64,000 bases of DNA. Origin: Panacibacter microcysteis (GTDB lineage: Bacteria; Bacteroidota; Bacteroidia; Chitinophagales; Chitinophagaceae). This document shows, piece by piece, positions 17,576 through 24,452 of the stretch. The notes beneath the pieces were generated by a model that had not been told where the DNA came from, made no database searches, and saw nothing but the letters and a program-made list of their open reading frames with translations. Each line of letters opens with the position of its first letter. The first letter of the stretch is position 1. Location of the stretch: assembly GCF_015831355.1 (NCBI RefSeq), contig NZ_JADWYR010000001.1:2232001-2296000 (forward strand). The letters are read 5' to 3'. A program made the position numbers and the translations under genes.

Positions 17576-17595
17576 CTTGCGTCGCACACTTGTAC
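17576..17595 (-). repeat. Dispersed intergenic repeat, type A core, solo left-facing copy
   Basis: It reads CTTGCGTCGCACACTTGTAC on the plus strand, in the 142-bp gap between the adaptor gene and the TetR gene. With the oppositely oriented copy at 18390 it brackets tetR. Confidence 0.85.
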
Positions 17596-17653
17596 TGTAT
17601 CACTTTATGCAGCGGCTCCGGTTCCGTCTGCCGCTGTTTGTTACTGCCTGCGA

Positions 17654-18265
17654 TCATTTTTTAATAGCTGCAATAATAAATTGAGGCACCATTTTTTTAC
17701 GTTCTTCAATCATTGCATCAAACTGTTTTTTAGAGATACCTGCTGCATGCTCAAACATTGGTTTTGCCATAAAAGGAAATACACACATGGAAAGCATGTT
17801 AAGAAACAACTGCAACGGTTGTATGGGTTTAATAATGCCAAGTTGTATTTCTTTTTCTACCTGCTGTGCAAACAGGTGAACTGGCGGTTTTTTATTACCA
17901 AACATTTTCTTTACCAATACATGGGGTTGCCTGGTGGCCTCATGCAATACAAACACCGGCAGGTAAGGCATCTGTTTTACCTGCTCTATGTAGGCTTCGC
18001 AGAAGGCTTCAATTTTTTCGAACAATGTGCTGCCCGATGCAAAGATCTCTGTGATGCGTGGTAAAAAATGGGTGGCTACCTCCTCAAAAATGGTTTCGAA
18101 TAATTTGTCTTTACTGCGAAAGTAATAGTGCAGCATTGCTTTGTTGATGCCGGCTTCGTCTGCAATATCCTGCATGCGGGCACCATCCAGCCCTTTGGCT
18201 AAAAATATCTTTTTTGCTGCGGCCATGATGCGTTGTTCCGTCGTCTCGTCTGTCTTGTTAACCAT
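17654..18265 (-). CDS. TetR/AcrR-family regulator of the adjacent ABC exporter
   Basis: 203 residues from the ATG at 18265. A longer frame from a TTG at 18289 would run through a palindromic operator and is unlikely. The N-terminal helix-turn-helix is clear: RIMAAAKKIFLAKGLDGARMQDIADEAGINKAMLHYYFRSKDKLFE. The rest is the helical ligand domain with a C-terminal segment FMAKPMFEHAAGISKKQFDAMIEERKKMV seen in TetR proteins that head HlyD/ABC export operons. It is the first gene of the gene set running down to 12384 and most likely represses it in the absence of a toxic ligand. Confidence 0.92.
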   Translation of the reverse strand: MVNKTDETTEQRIMAAAKKIFLAKGLDGARMQDIADEAGINKAMLHYYFRSKDKLFETIFEEVATHFLPRITEIFASGSTLFEKIEAFCEAYIEQVKQMPYLPVFVLHEATRQPHVLVKKMFGNKKPPVHLFAQQVEKEIQLGIIKPIQPLQLFLNMLSMCVFPFMAKPMFEHAAGISKKQFDAMIEERKKMVPQFIIAAIKK

Positions 18266-18287
18266 ATAATTTAACCAGATGGTTAAC
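18257..18287. promoter_or_regulatory. Palindromic operator over the tetR start
   Basis: TTAACCA-GA-TGGTTAA (18271-18286) is a perfect 7-bp inverted repeat 6 bp upstream of the tetR ATG. A further half-site GTTAACCAT (18257-18265) covers the start codon itself. Three half-sites within 31 bp fit autoregulation by the TetR protein. AACCA/TGGTT arms are usual for TetR-type operators. Confidence 0.7.
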
Positions 18288-18389
18288 AAAGGTATTTATT
18301 TTTATAAACCCTGCAATTAAAAAATGACCTTCGTCGAAAAGATGCCTGTAAAACAGGACCTGGTTGCAGTTGCTGAATGAATTGCTGGT

Positions 18390-18409
18390 GTACAAGTGTG
18401 CGACGCAAC
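18390..18409 (+). repeat. Dispersed intergenic repeat, type A core, solo right-facing copy
   Basis: An exact GTACAAGTGTGCGACGCAAC core lies 103 bp upstream of the tetR operator, in a 267-bp gap that otherwise holds the terminator of the DUF1080 gene. Confidence 0.88.
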
Positions 18410-18481
18410 GGAAGATACATAGTAGTAATATTGCCTGGCCAATAATTATCATAACGTATAAACATCATTTGGGGGCAATAA

Positions 18482-18510
18482 AAAAGCAGCGCCGGTTGGG
18501 CACTGCTTTT
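18482..18510 (-). terminator. Rho-independent terminator of the DUF1080 gene
   Basis: Stem AAAAGCAG / CTGCTTTT with an inner GCC/GGC helix and A/T runs on both sides. It serves the minus-strand gene ending at 18533 and could also act on the plus strand. Confidence 0.8.
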
Positions 18511-18532
18511 ATTGAATGATTCAGTATTTAAA

Positions 18533-19327
18533 TTACAAAGGTCTTAACCATATATTTCTAAAACTGATTGGCTCACTCGGGTCTCCATGATCCTGTAAAC
18601 GAATGGGGCATGCGCCATGGGCTTTGTAGTATGGATTACCGATCCATTGTGTAAGGCCTTGCACCTGTGCGTGGTTCTGCAACAACACGCCGTTGAGCAT
18701 AATGGTTACATATGCAGGCGACACAACAATGCCGTCTTTGTTGAAACGCGGGGCAGTCCAGACGATATCATATACCTGCCACTCGCCTGGTTTTTTGTTG
18801 GCATTGGCAAGTGGTATAATTTGTTTGTAAATGCTGCCTGTTTGGCCATTTACGTATGTTTTGTTGTTGTAGATGTCGAGTATCTGCGCTTCGTAGCCAA
18901 CATCTCCTTTGCCGGTATTGGCAAGAAAGATACCGCTGTTGCCACGGCCCTGGTTATCGCCATGAATACCTTCAGGAATTTTCCACTCAAGGTGTAATTG
19001 GTAGTCGGTAAATTTTTGTTTGGTAACAATGCCGCCGGTTCCTTTTTTAACGGTGAAAAAGCCATCGCCAACGGTCCATTGTGCAGGCTTTGTAGAATCA
19101 TCGCTGCCATACCATGCATCTAAACCATGTTTACCGTCGAATAAAATAATGGCATCAGAAGGTGCATCAGCAGGCGTAGCGCCGGGTGTAACAACAGGCG
19201 GAACGGGTTCCCACAATTCTGTACGTGCTGCTTCTCTGGCCAGGCTATCCCAGTTTGGTTTTTTCTGCGCATCTGCATACTGACTTACAGTTGCCAAACC
19301 AAGCAGAAAGAAAATTTTTTTGCTCAT
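18533..19327 (-). CDS. DUF1080 (3-keto-disaccharide hydrolase-like) secreted protein
   Basis: 264 residues with signal peptide MSKKIFFLLGLATVSQYADAQ. The body matches the DUF1080 / 3-keto-disaccharide hydrolase domain (concanavalin-like sandwich): IILFDGKHGLDAWYGSDD, WTVGDGFFTVKKGTGGIVTKQKFTDYQLHLEWKIP, GRGNSGIFLANTGKGDVGYEAQILDIYNN and the closing PIRLQDHGDPSEPISFRNIWLRPL are characteristic. Such proteins hydrolyse or bind 3-keto-glycosides made by Gfo/Idh/MocA dehydrogenases, and a Tat-type Gfo/Idh gene lies 5 kb away (24453-25760). Monocistronic between two terminators. Confidence 0.92.
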   Translation of the reverse strand: MSKKIFFLLGLATVSQYADAQKKPNWDSLAREAARTELWEPVPPVVTPGATPADAPSDAIILFDGKHGLDAWYGSDDSTKPAQWTVGDGFFTVKKGTGGIVTKQKFTDYQLHLEWKIPEGIHGDNQGRGNSGIFLANTGKGDVGYEAQILDIYNNKTYVNGQTGSIYKQIIPLANANKKPGEWQVYDIVWTAPRFNKDGIVVSPAYVTIMLNGVLLQNHAQVQGLTQWIGNPYYKAHGACPIRLQDHGDPSEPISFRNIWLRPL

Positions 19328-19464
19328 TTTGTCTTAGATATGTTTGAGCTATAAAGTTATAGATTCAACAGTTGACATTTTCAAATACTGCCATTTTATT
19401 TCGGCTATAGATTTTTGTGAACAGCATATTGAAAAATATTATTTCTTACTATGATAATAAAATT

Positions 19465-19499
19465 AAATACCCGCAGGCTGTAAAGCGTTGCGGGTATTT
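19465..19499 (-). terminator. Rho-independent terminator of the DNRLRE lipoprotein gene
   Basis: A perfect 11-bp stem AAATACCCGCA / TGCGGGTATTT with a 13-nt loop, next to the stop of the minus-strand gene at 19505. Confidence 0.88.
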
Positions 19500-19504
19500 A
19501 TTGT

Positions 19505-20239
19505 TTACTGCCATGTTAACCTGAGCACGGGTTTGTAACCTGCAGGAGATGCAAAACTTCCGAATGTTCTGCCTTTATAGAATTGAGTTTCGTTTGGAAA
19601 GATTATTTCAAAACCATGATTGTTTGAGTATGGCGCTCCGCCAGCGAGCATTTGTTTTACCATTTGGGTAACGTTGATAACAGGATTATCCTGGTTGCCT
19701 GCGAAGGGCGTTGTAATAGCAGGAACGGCTACAGCATTTCTTGCAAGTGTTGGTAAGCCAGGATAAGTAAGTGGTTGTGTTTGCCAGTTAACTGTAGAAG
19801 GTGTCCATGCGGTTTTAACCCTCCTTATTTCAGATGAGTTGTTAACCTGTGCAATACTGTAATAATTACCACTATTGTTTAGTTCGTCGTATTGGTACAG
19901 GTATAGTTTTGCTGATACAAGGGTACTGGCGGTTATCAAAGGATTAAGATTTGTGAAATCAAATTTTAGCAATGACCTGCGCGGCGCCGGTGTGCCAAGA
20001 TACGTCCACACAGTGGATTGAAAACTTGGAAACTGGTTGTAGTTGGTTGTTTGATAACCCTGCAAACCATGAAGCATTGCATTATCACCGCTTGTTAAGT
20101 CCACCGTGTTTTGAGCCAATGCGGCATCTGATGTAACGGTTGCCACAGCTTCGGATGGCTCTTCAATTGATTTTTTACAGCTTGTTGATGTGATGGTTAG
20201 CGCTACTGCTAACAACATAACGTTTGAGATGTTTTTCAT
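19505..20239 (-). CDS. DNRLRE-domain lipoprotein
   Basis: 244 residues. The lipoprotein signal ends TSTSC, with Cys at residue 21 (MKNISNVMLLAVALTITSTSC). After a short Ala/Thr/Val linker the protein resembles a DNRLRE domain (a beta-sandwich found in many exported Bacteroidota and archaeal proteins): the polar pattern NAMLHGLQGYQTTNYNQF, RRSLLKFDFTNL, STLVSAKLYLYQY, RRVKTAWTPSTVNW and NVTQMVKQMLAGG, then a final GFEIIFPN. It is probably displayed on the cell surface; a carbohydrate- or matrix-related role would be a guess. The 214 bp upstream (20240-20453) contain no gene that I can see. Confidence 0.78.
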   Translation of the reverse strand: MKNISNVMLLAVALTITSTSCKKSIEEPSEAVATVTSDAALAQNTVDLTSGDNAMLHGLQGYQTTNYNQFPSFQSTVWTYLGTPAPRRSLLKFDFTNLNPLITASTLVSAKLYLYQYDELNNSGNYYSIAQVNNSSEIRRVKTAWTPSTVNWQTQPLTYPGLPTLARNAVAVPAITTPFAGNQDNPVINVTQMVKQMLAGGAPYSNNHGFEIIFPNETQFYKGRTFGSFASPAGYKPVLRLTWQ

Positions 20240-20453
20240 AAATGTTTGTTTTGAGATTTGAGTGCCTACTTTGTTTTATGCAATACGGTGTTCGGCATGT
20301 CCGTGTTTGAGTTGTGTTTTTTAACGTTCTTGTTTGAAACTATATGGCCTGTAAATAAGTGCTGCAATTAAGTATAACCAGCCTTGCAATCCCTTGGTGC
20401 ATTTGTGTTGCAGTTATAACAAAAAACCAGTAATTGTGCACTTCTCAATAGCA

Positions 20454-21023
20454 TTAATTGCTTTGCCAACCGATAATCACATTGTATTCTTTTGCAATTT
20501 CCTGGCAATACCAATGTGCGTAGCAATAAGGGTTTGTACTAATTCCGCAAACCACCCAGCTATTTAAACCTTGAGTTATTACATGCGCGTCGCCATCACC
20601 ATAGCCGCAATTGCTGCAAGTCCATGTCCATATTCCATTGCAGTTATAGTTTTCTACCACTTCAGGTGCTCCATTGTTATACACAAGCATAAGCGTCCTG
20701 ACGGGTTTTGTTGGAATGACAGTTCCATCTTTTTGATCGAATTCTGAAGCAGGCATAAATAACCTTGAATTATGTTCATTCATTGTATCGCGTGGAATTT
20801 CTTTAGTTGTGTAAGTGGCGACACCTTTTTCATCCCATATCAAATCTACCTGAAGCGATTTTTGATTGTCTGTTGGGTTAAGGCAAATAAATGAGTGCTT
20901 AATATTTACTCCGTAAAAATCTTTGATGTAGCTAAGGGTTGGGTCCGCTGCAGCTTTCCTGCAGGAAGAAAATGCGAATATCAACGATACACATACTGAT
21001 ATTGCAATAATGATCTTTTTCAT
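20454..21023 (-). CDS. Cysteine-rich lipoprotein of unknown function
   Basis: 189 residues. Lipoprotein signal MKKIIIAISVCVSLIFAFSSC (Cys 21). I recognise no family. After a beta-rich central part the C-terminal third has many Cys, Trp and Tyr residues: NYNCNGIWTWTCSNCGYGDG, VVCGISTNPYCYAHWYCQE. The CxxC within TCSNCGYGDGDAH suggests disulphides or a metal site. It stands alone, divergent from the lipoprotein cassette at 21466, with a 442-bp spacer between them. Confidence 0.7.
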   Translation of the reverse strand: MKKIIIAISVCVSLIFAFSSCRKAAADPTLSYIKDFYGVNIKHSFICLNPTDNQKSLQVDLIWDEKGVATYTTKEIPRDTMNEHNSRLFMPASEFDQKDGTVIPTKPVRTLMLVYNNGAPEVVENYNCNGIWTWTCSNCGYGDGDAHVITQGLNSWVVCGISTNPYCYAHWYCQEIAKEYNVIIGWQSN

Positions 21024-21109
21024 TTTGTACTTTTTTTGGTTTAATAAGTAATGTTGTTTTCGGCTCTGTTAGCGAATGCTTTTGCGAATTGGCACATTGT
21101 ATTCCGGAA

Positions 21110-21129
21110 ATACAAGGGTGCGACGCAAC
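21110..21129 (+). repeat. Dispersed intergenic repeat, type A core, solo right-facing copy (degenerate)
   Basis: ATACAAGGGTGCGACGCAAC. It is in the 442-bp divergent spacer 21024-21465; the rest of that spacer is AT-rich and shows only possible promoter-like T-rich stretches (TTTTGACA at about 21377). Confidence 0.75.
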
Positions 21130-21465
21130 CAAAGCATGATCAATGCATTTTAGCCTGGCTCATGATTTTTATTAGATAGACCGCCAACCAGTTTTAAATG
21201 CATTACAAAATTGCAATAGCGGTGTTTGTTTTACAGGAGTTGAACAACTGGTAATTGTGTCTTTTCAAACGGTCATATAAATCGTTGAATAACGGTTTTT
21301 GTATGTGAAAAATCACGCCTTAAATGCGGAACAATTGACGAATTGCAGCAGCAGTAAGTAATTTATGAAATAAGTGTTTTGACAAAAGGAATGATTATAT
21401 TAGATAATGTAAATATTTTCCCAAGCCTTTATAGTTTTACACTTTATTAAACCAAAAAAACAAAC

Positions 21466-22284
21466 ATGAAAAAAATATTGGTCGCAACAAATATCATGTT
21501 GCTCGGCATTATTGTTTTCCAGGCATGCAGGACGTCAAGGGTTACAATTCCGGACGTAGTTGCAAGTACTACTTTCTGTACTTCCTGTAGCCAAGATTTA
21601 GTAGGGCACACAGCGGCTGAATTTATAGATGTGGTGTCGAGGTATAAGAAAACACATTACGATATCATCAATCATGATGCAGCGCAGTACTACGGTATAT
21701 CCAATACGCAAAGTCAAGGTCAACAATATATTACGCAAGTTCAGGGACAGCAGTACTATGATGATGCCAGGGCTGTATGGTTTCCTTTAGATACAATTAA
21801 GAAGTTTATATGCAATATCGAAAAATATTCGGCTCAGTTACATGTAAGGTCTAATGAATTAGGTATTAGATTCTATTATGCCACTTATCCTGGCAATTTT
21901 AGTTTTTACCCGCAACGAAGTGGGCAGCATACTCTTTTCATGTCTCCTACAATAGATGTAGAAGGACAGGCGATTGATTTCGATCCACACCTAACAGCAG
22001 CAAATTATATTAATGCCGGAGGCACCGGAGTAGTTAATTACCTGTTCATGGCGGACCTTATGAATCCCGCATCTCCCCAGGAATTGATGCTTTGCGGTCC
22101 TGCAGCTTCTAATTACCCTGTCCGACCATACCCAAATGCAAATACGATAACTAATGCTTCAAGAGTTTTTTGGAATAATGGAAATCTATGTCCTACTAAT
22201 TGCCCTCGTCCTGGCCCCAATAATCAAATTTATAACACGCTCACAAGTGTAGATGCGATAAACCCCATGGGTTTGGGGTACTAA
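21466..22284 (+). CDS. Lipoprotein of unknown function heading a signalling cassette
   Basis: 272 residues. Signal MKKILVATNIMLLGIIVFQAC with lipid Cys 21. No named family recognised. Notable parts are a short CTSC motif after the linker (residues ~38-41), a Gln/Tyr-rich stretch (QSQGQQYITQVQGQQYYDDARAVWFPLDTIKKFICNIE), GIRFYYATYP followed by HTLFMSPTIDVEGQAIDFDP, and a polar C-terminus with CPTNCPRPGP. The phrases 'FPLDTIKKFI' and 'GIRFYYA.YP' give the impression of a Bacteroidota-specific lipoprotein family. It is followed within 16 bp by a membrane protein gene and then a histidine kinase and response regulator, so a sensory or surface role in that system is an inference. Confidence 0.72.
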   Translation: MKKILVATNIMLLGIIVFQACRTSRVTIPDVVASTTFCTSCSQDLVGHTAAEFIDVVSRYKKTHYDIINHDAAQYYGISNTQSQGQQYITQVQGQQYYDDARAVWFPLDTIKKFICNIEKYSAQLHVRSNELGIRFYYATYPGNFSFYPQRSGQHTLFMSPTIDVEGQAIDFDPHLTAANYINAGGTGVVNYLFMADLMNPASPQELMLCGPAASNYPVRPYPNANTITNASRVFWNNGNLCPTNCPRPGPNNQIYNTLTSVDAINPMGLGY

Positions 22285-22300
22285 ACAAATTTTATGAGGG

Positions 22301-22933
22301 ATGTCTTGTACTAATTATTTTGAAACGACTGCATTTCTTGCCTCTTTATTTACATGGAGTACAATAAAGAACAGCAAGTATATGCGACTGTTTCCTTTGT
22401 TGCTTTTGATAATTGTTCTGGGTGAAATAGCAGGCTATTACCTGGCGGTAAAATATCATAATAACAGATGGTTTTACAATCTGTTTACACCAATTCAATA
22501 CCTGCTTTATTTTATTATATTTTACTATGCAATTAGTAAAAACCAATTTCGAACTATAATTCTTGTAAGTATTTTCTTATACATGCTTTTAAGCGTATTT
22601 ACATACGATACTGAAACAACCCTGAACATTTCTGTTTATTTAAGCGGCGCAGTATTATTGATCGTTTTTATAATAGGTAAGCTGTATGAGTTGATTGATA
22701 GTTCAGAGGAAATGGATTTTTTGAAAGCTCCTTTTTTTTATATTTCGTTCGCAACACTGATATTTAATGTAGCCGGCTTGCCATTTTTCGTTATGAATAA
22801 TTGGATGACGAATACAAAAGCGGCAGCTTTTATTTCCATATTTAACAATGTGCTGGATACACTAAATATTGTTTTATACGGTACATATACAATAGCATTT
22901 ATATGGATCAGAAAAACGGGTTCATACTTATAG
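22301..22933 (+). CDS. Seven-helix membrane protein of unknown function
   Basis: 210 residues, almost entirely hydrophobic, with about seven predicted helices (for example YMRLFPLLLLIIVLGEIAGYYLAV, NISVYLSGAVLLIVFIIGKLYELI, FFYISFATLIFNVAGLPFFVM, NIVLYGTYTIAFIWI). No enzymatic motif is seen. The coding region is visibly AT-richer than most genes of the window. The stop lies 31 bp inside the following kinase gene, and the tight overlap suggests translational coupling. It may act as the membrane sensor for the kinase, which lacks a sensor domain of its own; this is an inference from position only. Confidence 0.72.
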   Translation: MSCTNYFETTAFLASLFTWSTIKNSKYMRLFPLLLLIIVLGEIAGYYLAVKYHNNRWFYNLFTPIQYLLYFIIFYYAISKNQFRTIILVSIFLYMLLSVFTYDTETTLNISVYLSGAVLLIVFIIGKLYELIDSSEEMDFLKAPFFYISFATLIFNVAGLPFFVMNNWMTNTKAAAFISIFNNVLDTLNIVLYGTYTIAFIWIRKTGSYL

Positions 22934-23688
22934 GCACTGTAACAGTTATTCTAATTATTTTCCTGCTTGCATTTTTTTTAATAATGCTAATCTACCGTAA
23001 ACGTAAAATAGAGCATCGCAAAGAAATGGAAATAATAAACCAGGCACATAAAGAAGCGATACTAAGTACACAACTAGAAATTCAGCAGCAAACCATGCAG
23101 GACCTTGGCAGGGAAATACATGACAACATTAGCCAGAAACTTACCCTGGCATCTATTTATGCCCAGCAATTTGTATATGAAAATAAATATCCCGGCGCCA
23201 ATGAAAAAATAGATATTATCTGCAGTGTTATTAATACTGCATTATTAGAATTGCAAAGTCTTTCCAGAAGTCTTACGAGTAATTATATTCAGCAGACGAC
23301 ATTAACCCAACTGATAAAAACTGAGTGTGAACGTATTATTTTATCGGGAAGGTGCAAAGTTGTATATGAGCTTTCTAAGGCTACTATACCAATAGACGAT
23401 ACAAAGAAAAAAGTTGCATTGCGCATAGTACAGGAGTTCTTGCAAAACAGTCTCAAACATGCTAAATGCAGGATAATACATCTGGCTGTGTTGTATGATG
23501 GAAACTGCCTGCAAATTGTTGGTAACGATGATGGAGTGGGATTTGATGTTGGTGCTACAACAAAAAAAACCGCAGGCATAGGGTTGGAAAATATGCGAAA
23601 GAGAGCAGAAATGATTGGTGCACGTTTTTCAATTGCCAGCACCCTTAACAAAGGCACTGAAATCAATTTTACCCTTGCCTTGCCATGA
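22903..23688 (+). CDS. NarX/LiaS-type sensor histidine kinase (HisKA_3)
   Basis: 261 residues. One N-terminal helix (FILIGTVTVILIIFLLAFFLIMLIY), a coiled coil, then the HisKA_3 H-box LGREIHDNISQKL with phospho-acceptor H73, followed by a HATPase domain: N-box EFLQNSLKHAKC, G1 GNDDGVGFD, G2 GIGLENMRKRAEMIGARFSI. It has no periplasmic or PAS sensor domain, so it probably senses through a partner. It overlaps the upstream membrane gene and is followed by its likely cognate LuxR-type regulator after 43 bp. Confidence 0.93.
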   Translation: MDQKNGFILIGTVTVILIIFLLAFFLIMLIYRKRKIEHRKEMEIINQAHKEAILSTQLEIQQQTMQDLGREIHDNISQKLTLASIYAQQFVYENKYPGANEKIDIICSVINTALLELQSLSRSLTSNYIQQTTLTQLIKTECERIILSGRCKVVYELSKATIPIDDTKKKVALRIVQEFLQNSLKHAKCRIIHLAVLYDGNCLQIVGNDDGVGFDVGATTKKTAGIGLENMRKRAEMIGARFSIASTLNKGTEINFTLALP

Positions 23689-23731
23689 TATCATTATAGG
23701 TGCAAACAAAATAAATAAACACTGAAATAAG

Positions 23732-24379
23732 ATGCAATATTCAATTGTAATAGCAGATGACCATTCATTAATAGCGCAGGCAATTGGAGGCATTATTGAA
23801 AATTTCAGGAACTATACAGTACTGTACGAAGTTCAAAATGGTAAAATACTGATTGAAAAATTTCGACAAAAAAAGAATATTCCTGAAATCATATTACTTG
23901 ATGTTTCGATGCCGGTGATGGATGGGTACGAAACAGCACAATGGTTAACGGATAACCATCCTGAAGTACTCATACTGGCGCTTTCGATGCAGGATGACGA
24001 ACAGGCATTACTGCGCATGATTAAAAGTGGGGCAAAAGGATATTTATTAAAAAATTGTAATCCTGTTGAACTGGAAAATGCTTTAAATGCACTCACGACG
24101 AAAGGGTATTACTATTCTGACTGGGCAGCAGAAAAAGTATTTAAAAATCTTTCCGGTAATAATAAAACGGTAGACCAATTGCCGGCATTGACAGATCGTG
24201 AAAAAGAATTCCTGCAATTGGCGTCTACAGAACTTACATATAAAGAAATCGCCGATAAAATGTTTTGTAGTCCGAGAACAGTAGAAGGTTACCGGGATGA
24301 TCTTTTTCAAAAATTTGGTTTTAAAACAAGAGTTGGGTTAGTGGTGTTTGCCATACGAAATAACCTGATCCAGGTATAA
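23732..24379 (+). CDS. NarL/FixJ-family response regulator
   Basis: 215 residues. Receiver domain with D9-D10 acidic pair and phospho-acceptor D57 (IILLDVSMPVMDGYE), conserved Ser/Ala switch and Lys in ALSMQ and KGYLLKN, then a LuxR-type helix-turn-helix (LTDREKEFLQLASTELTYKEIADKMFCSPRTVEGYRDDLFQKF). It is the natural partner of the kinase 43 bp upstream. Its targets may include the lipoprotein operon itself, but no direct repeat operator was identified. A long stem-loop follows the stop. Confidence 0.95.
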   Translation: MQYSIVIADDHSLIAQAIGGIIENFRNYTVLYEVQNGKILIEKFRQKKNIPEIILLDVSMPVMDGYETAQWLTDNHPEVLILALSMQDDEQALLRMIKSGAKGYLLKNCNPVELENALNALTTKGYYYSDWAAEKVFKNLSGNNKTVDQLPALTDREKEFLQLASTELTYKEIADKMFCSPRTVEGYRDDLFQKFGFKTRVGLVVFAIRNNLIQV

Positions 24380-24389
24380 TCTAAAAAAA

Positions 24390-24444
24390 TGCGTTCCGCC
24401 CTAATCATTGAATATTTTAAACCCGGTTGATTATGCGGAACGCA
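24390..24444. terminator. Stem-loop between convergent genes, possible bidirectional terminator
   Basis: A perfect 10-bp outer stem TGCGTTCCGC / GCGGAACGCA and an inner TAATCA / TGATTA helix around an AT-rich loop, between the response regulator and the Gfo/Idh gene. An A/T run (CTAAAAAAAT) lies on the left side. Confidence 0.6.
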
Positions 24445-24452
24445 ATGTATGT

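Noticed and set aside
18266-18289. N-terminal extension of TetR from TTG 18289
   Set aside because: It would translate through the palindromic operator.
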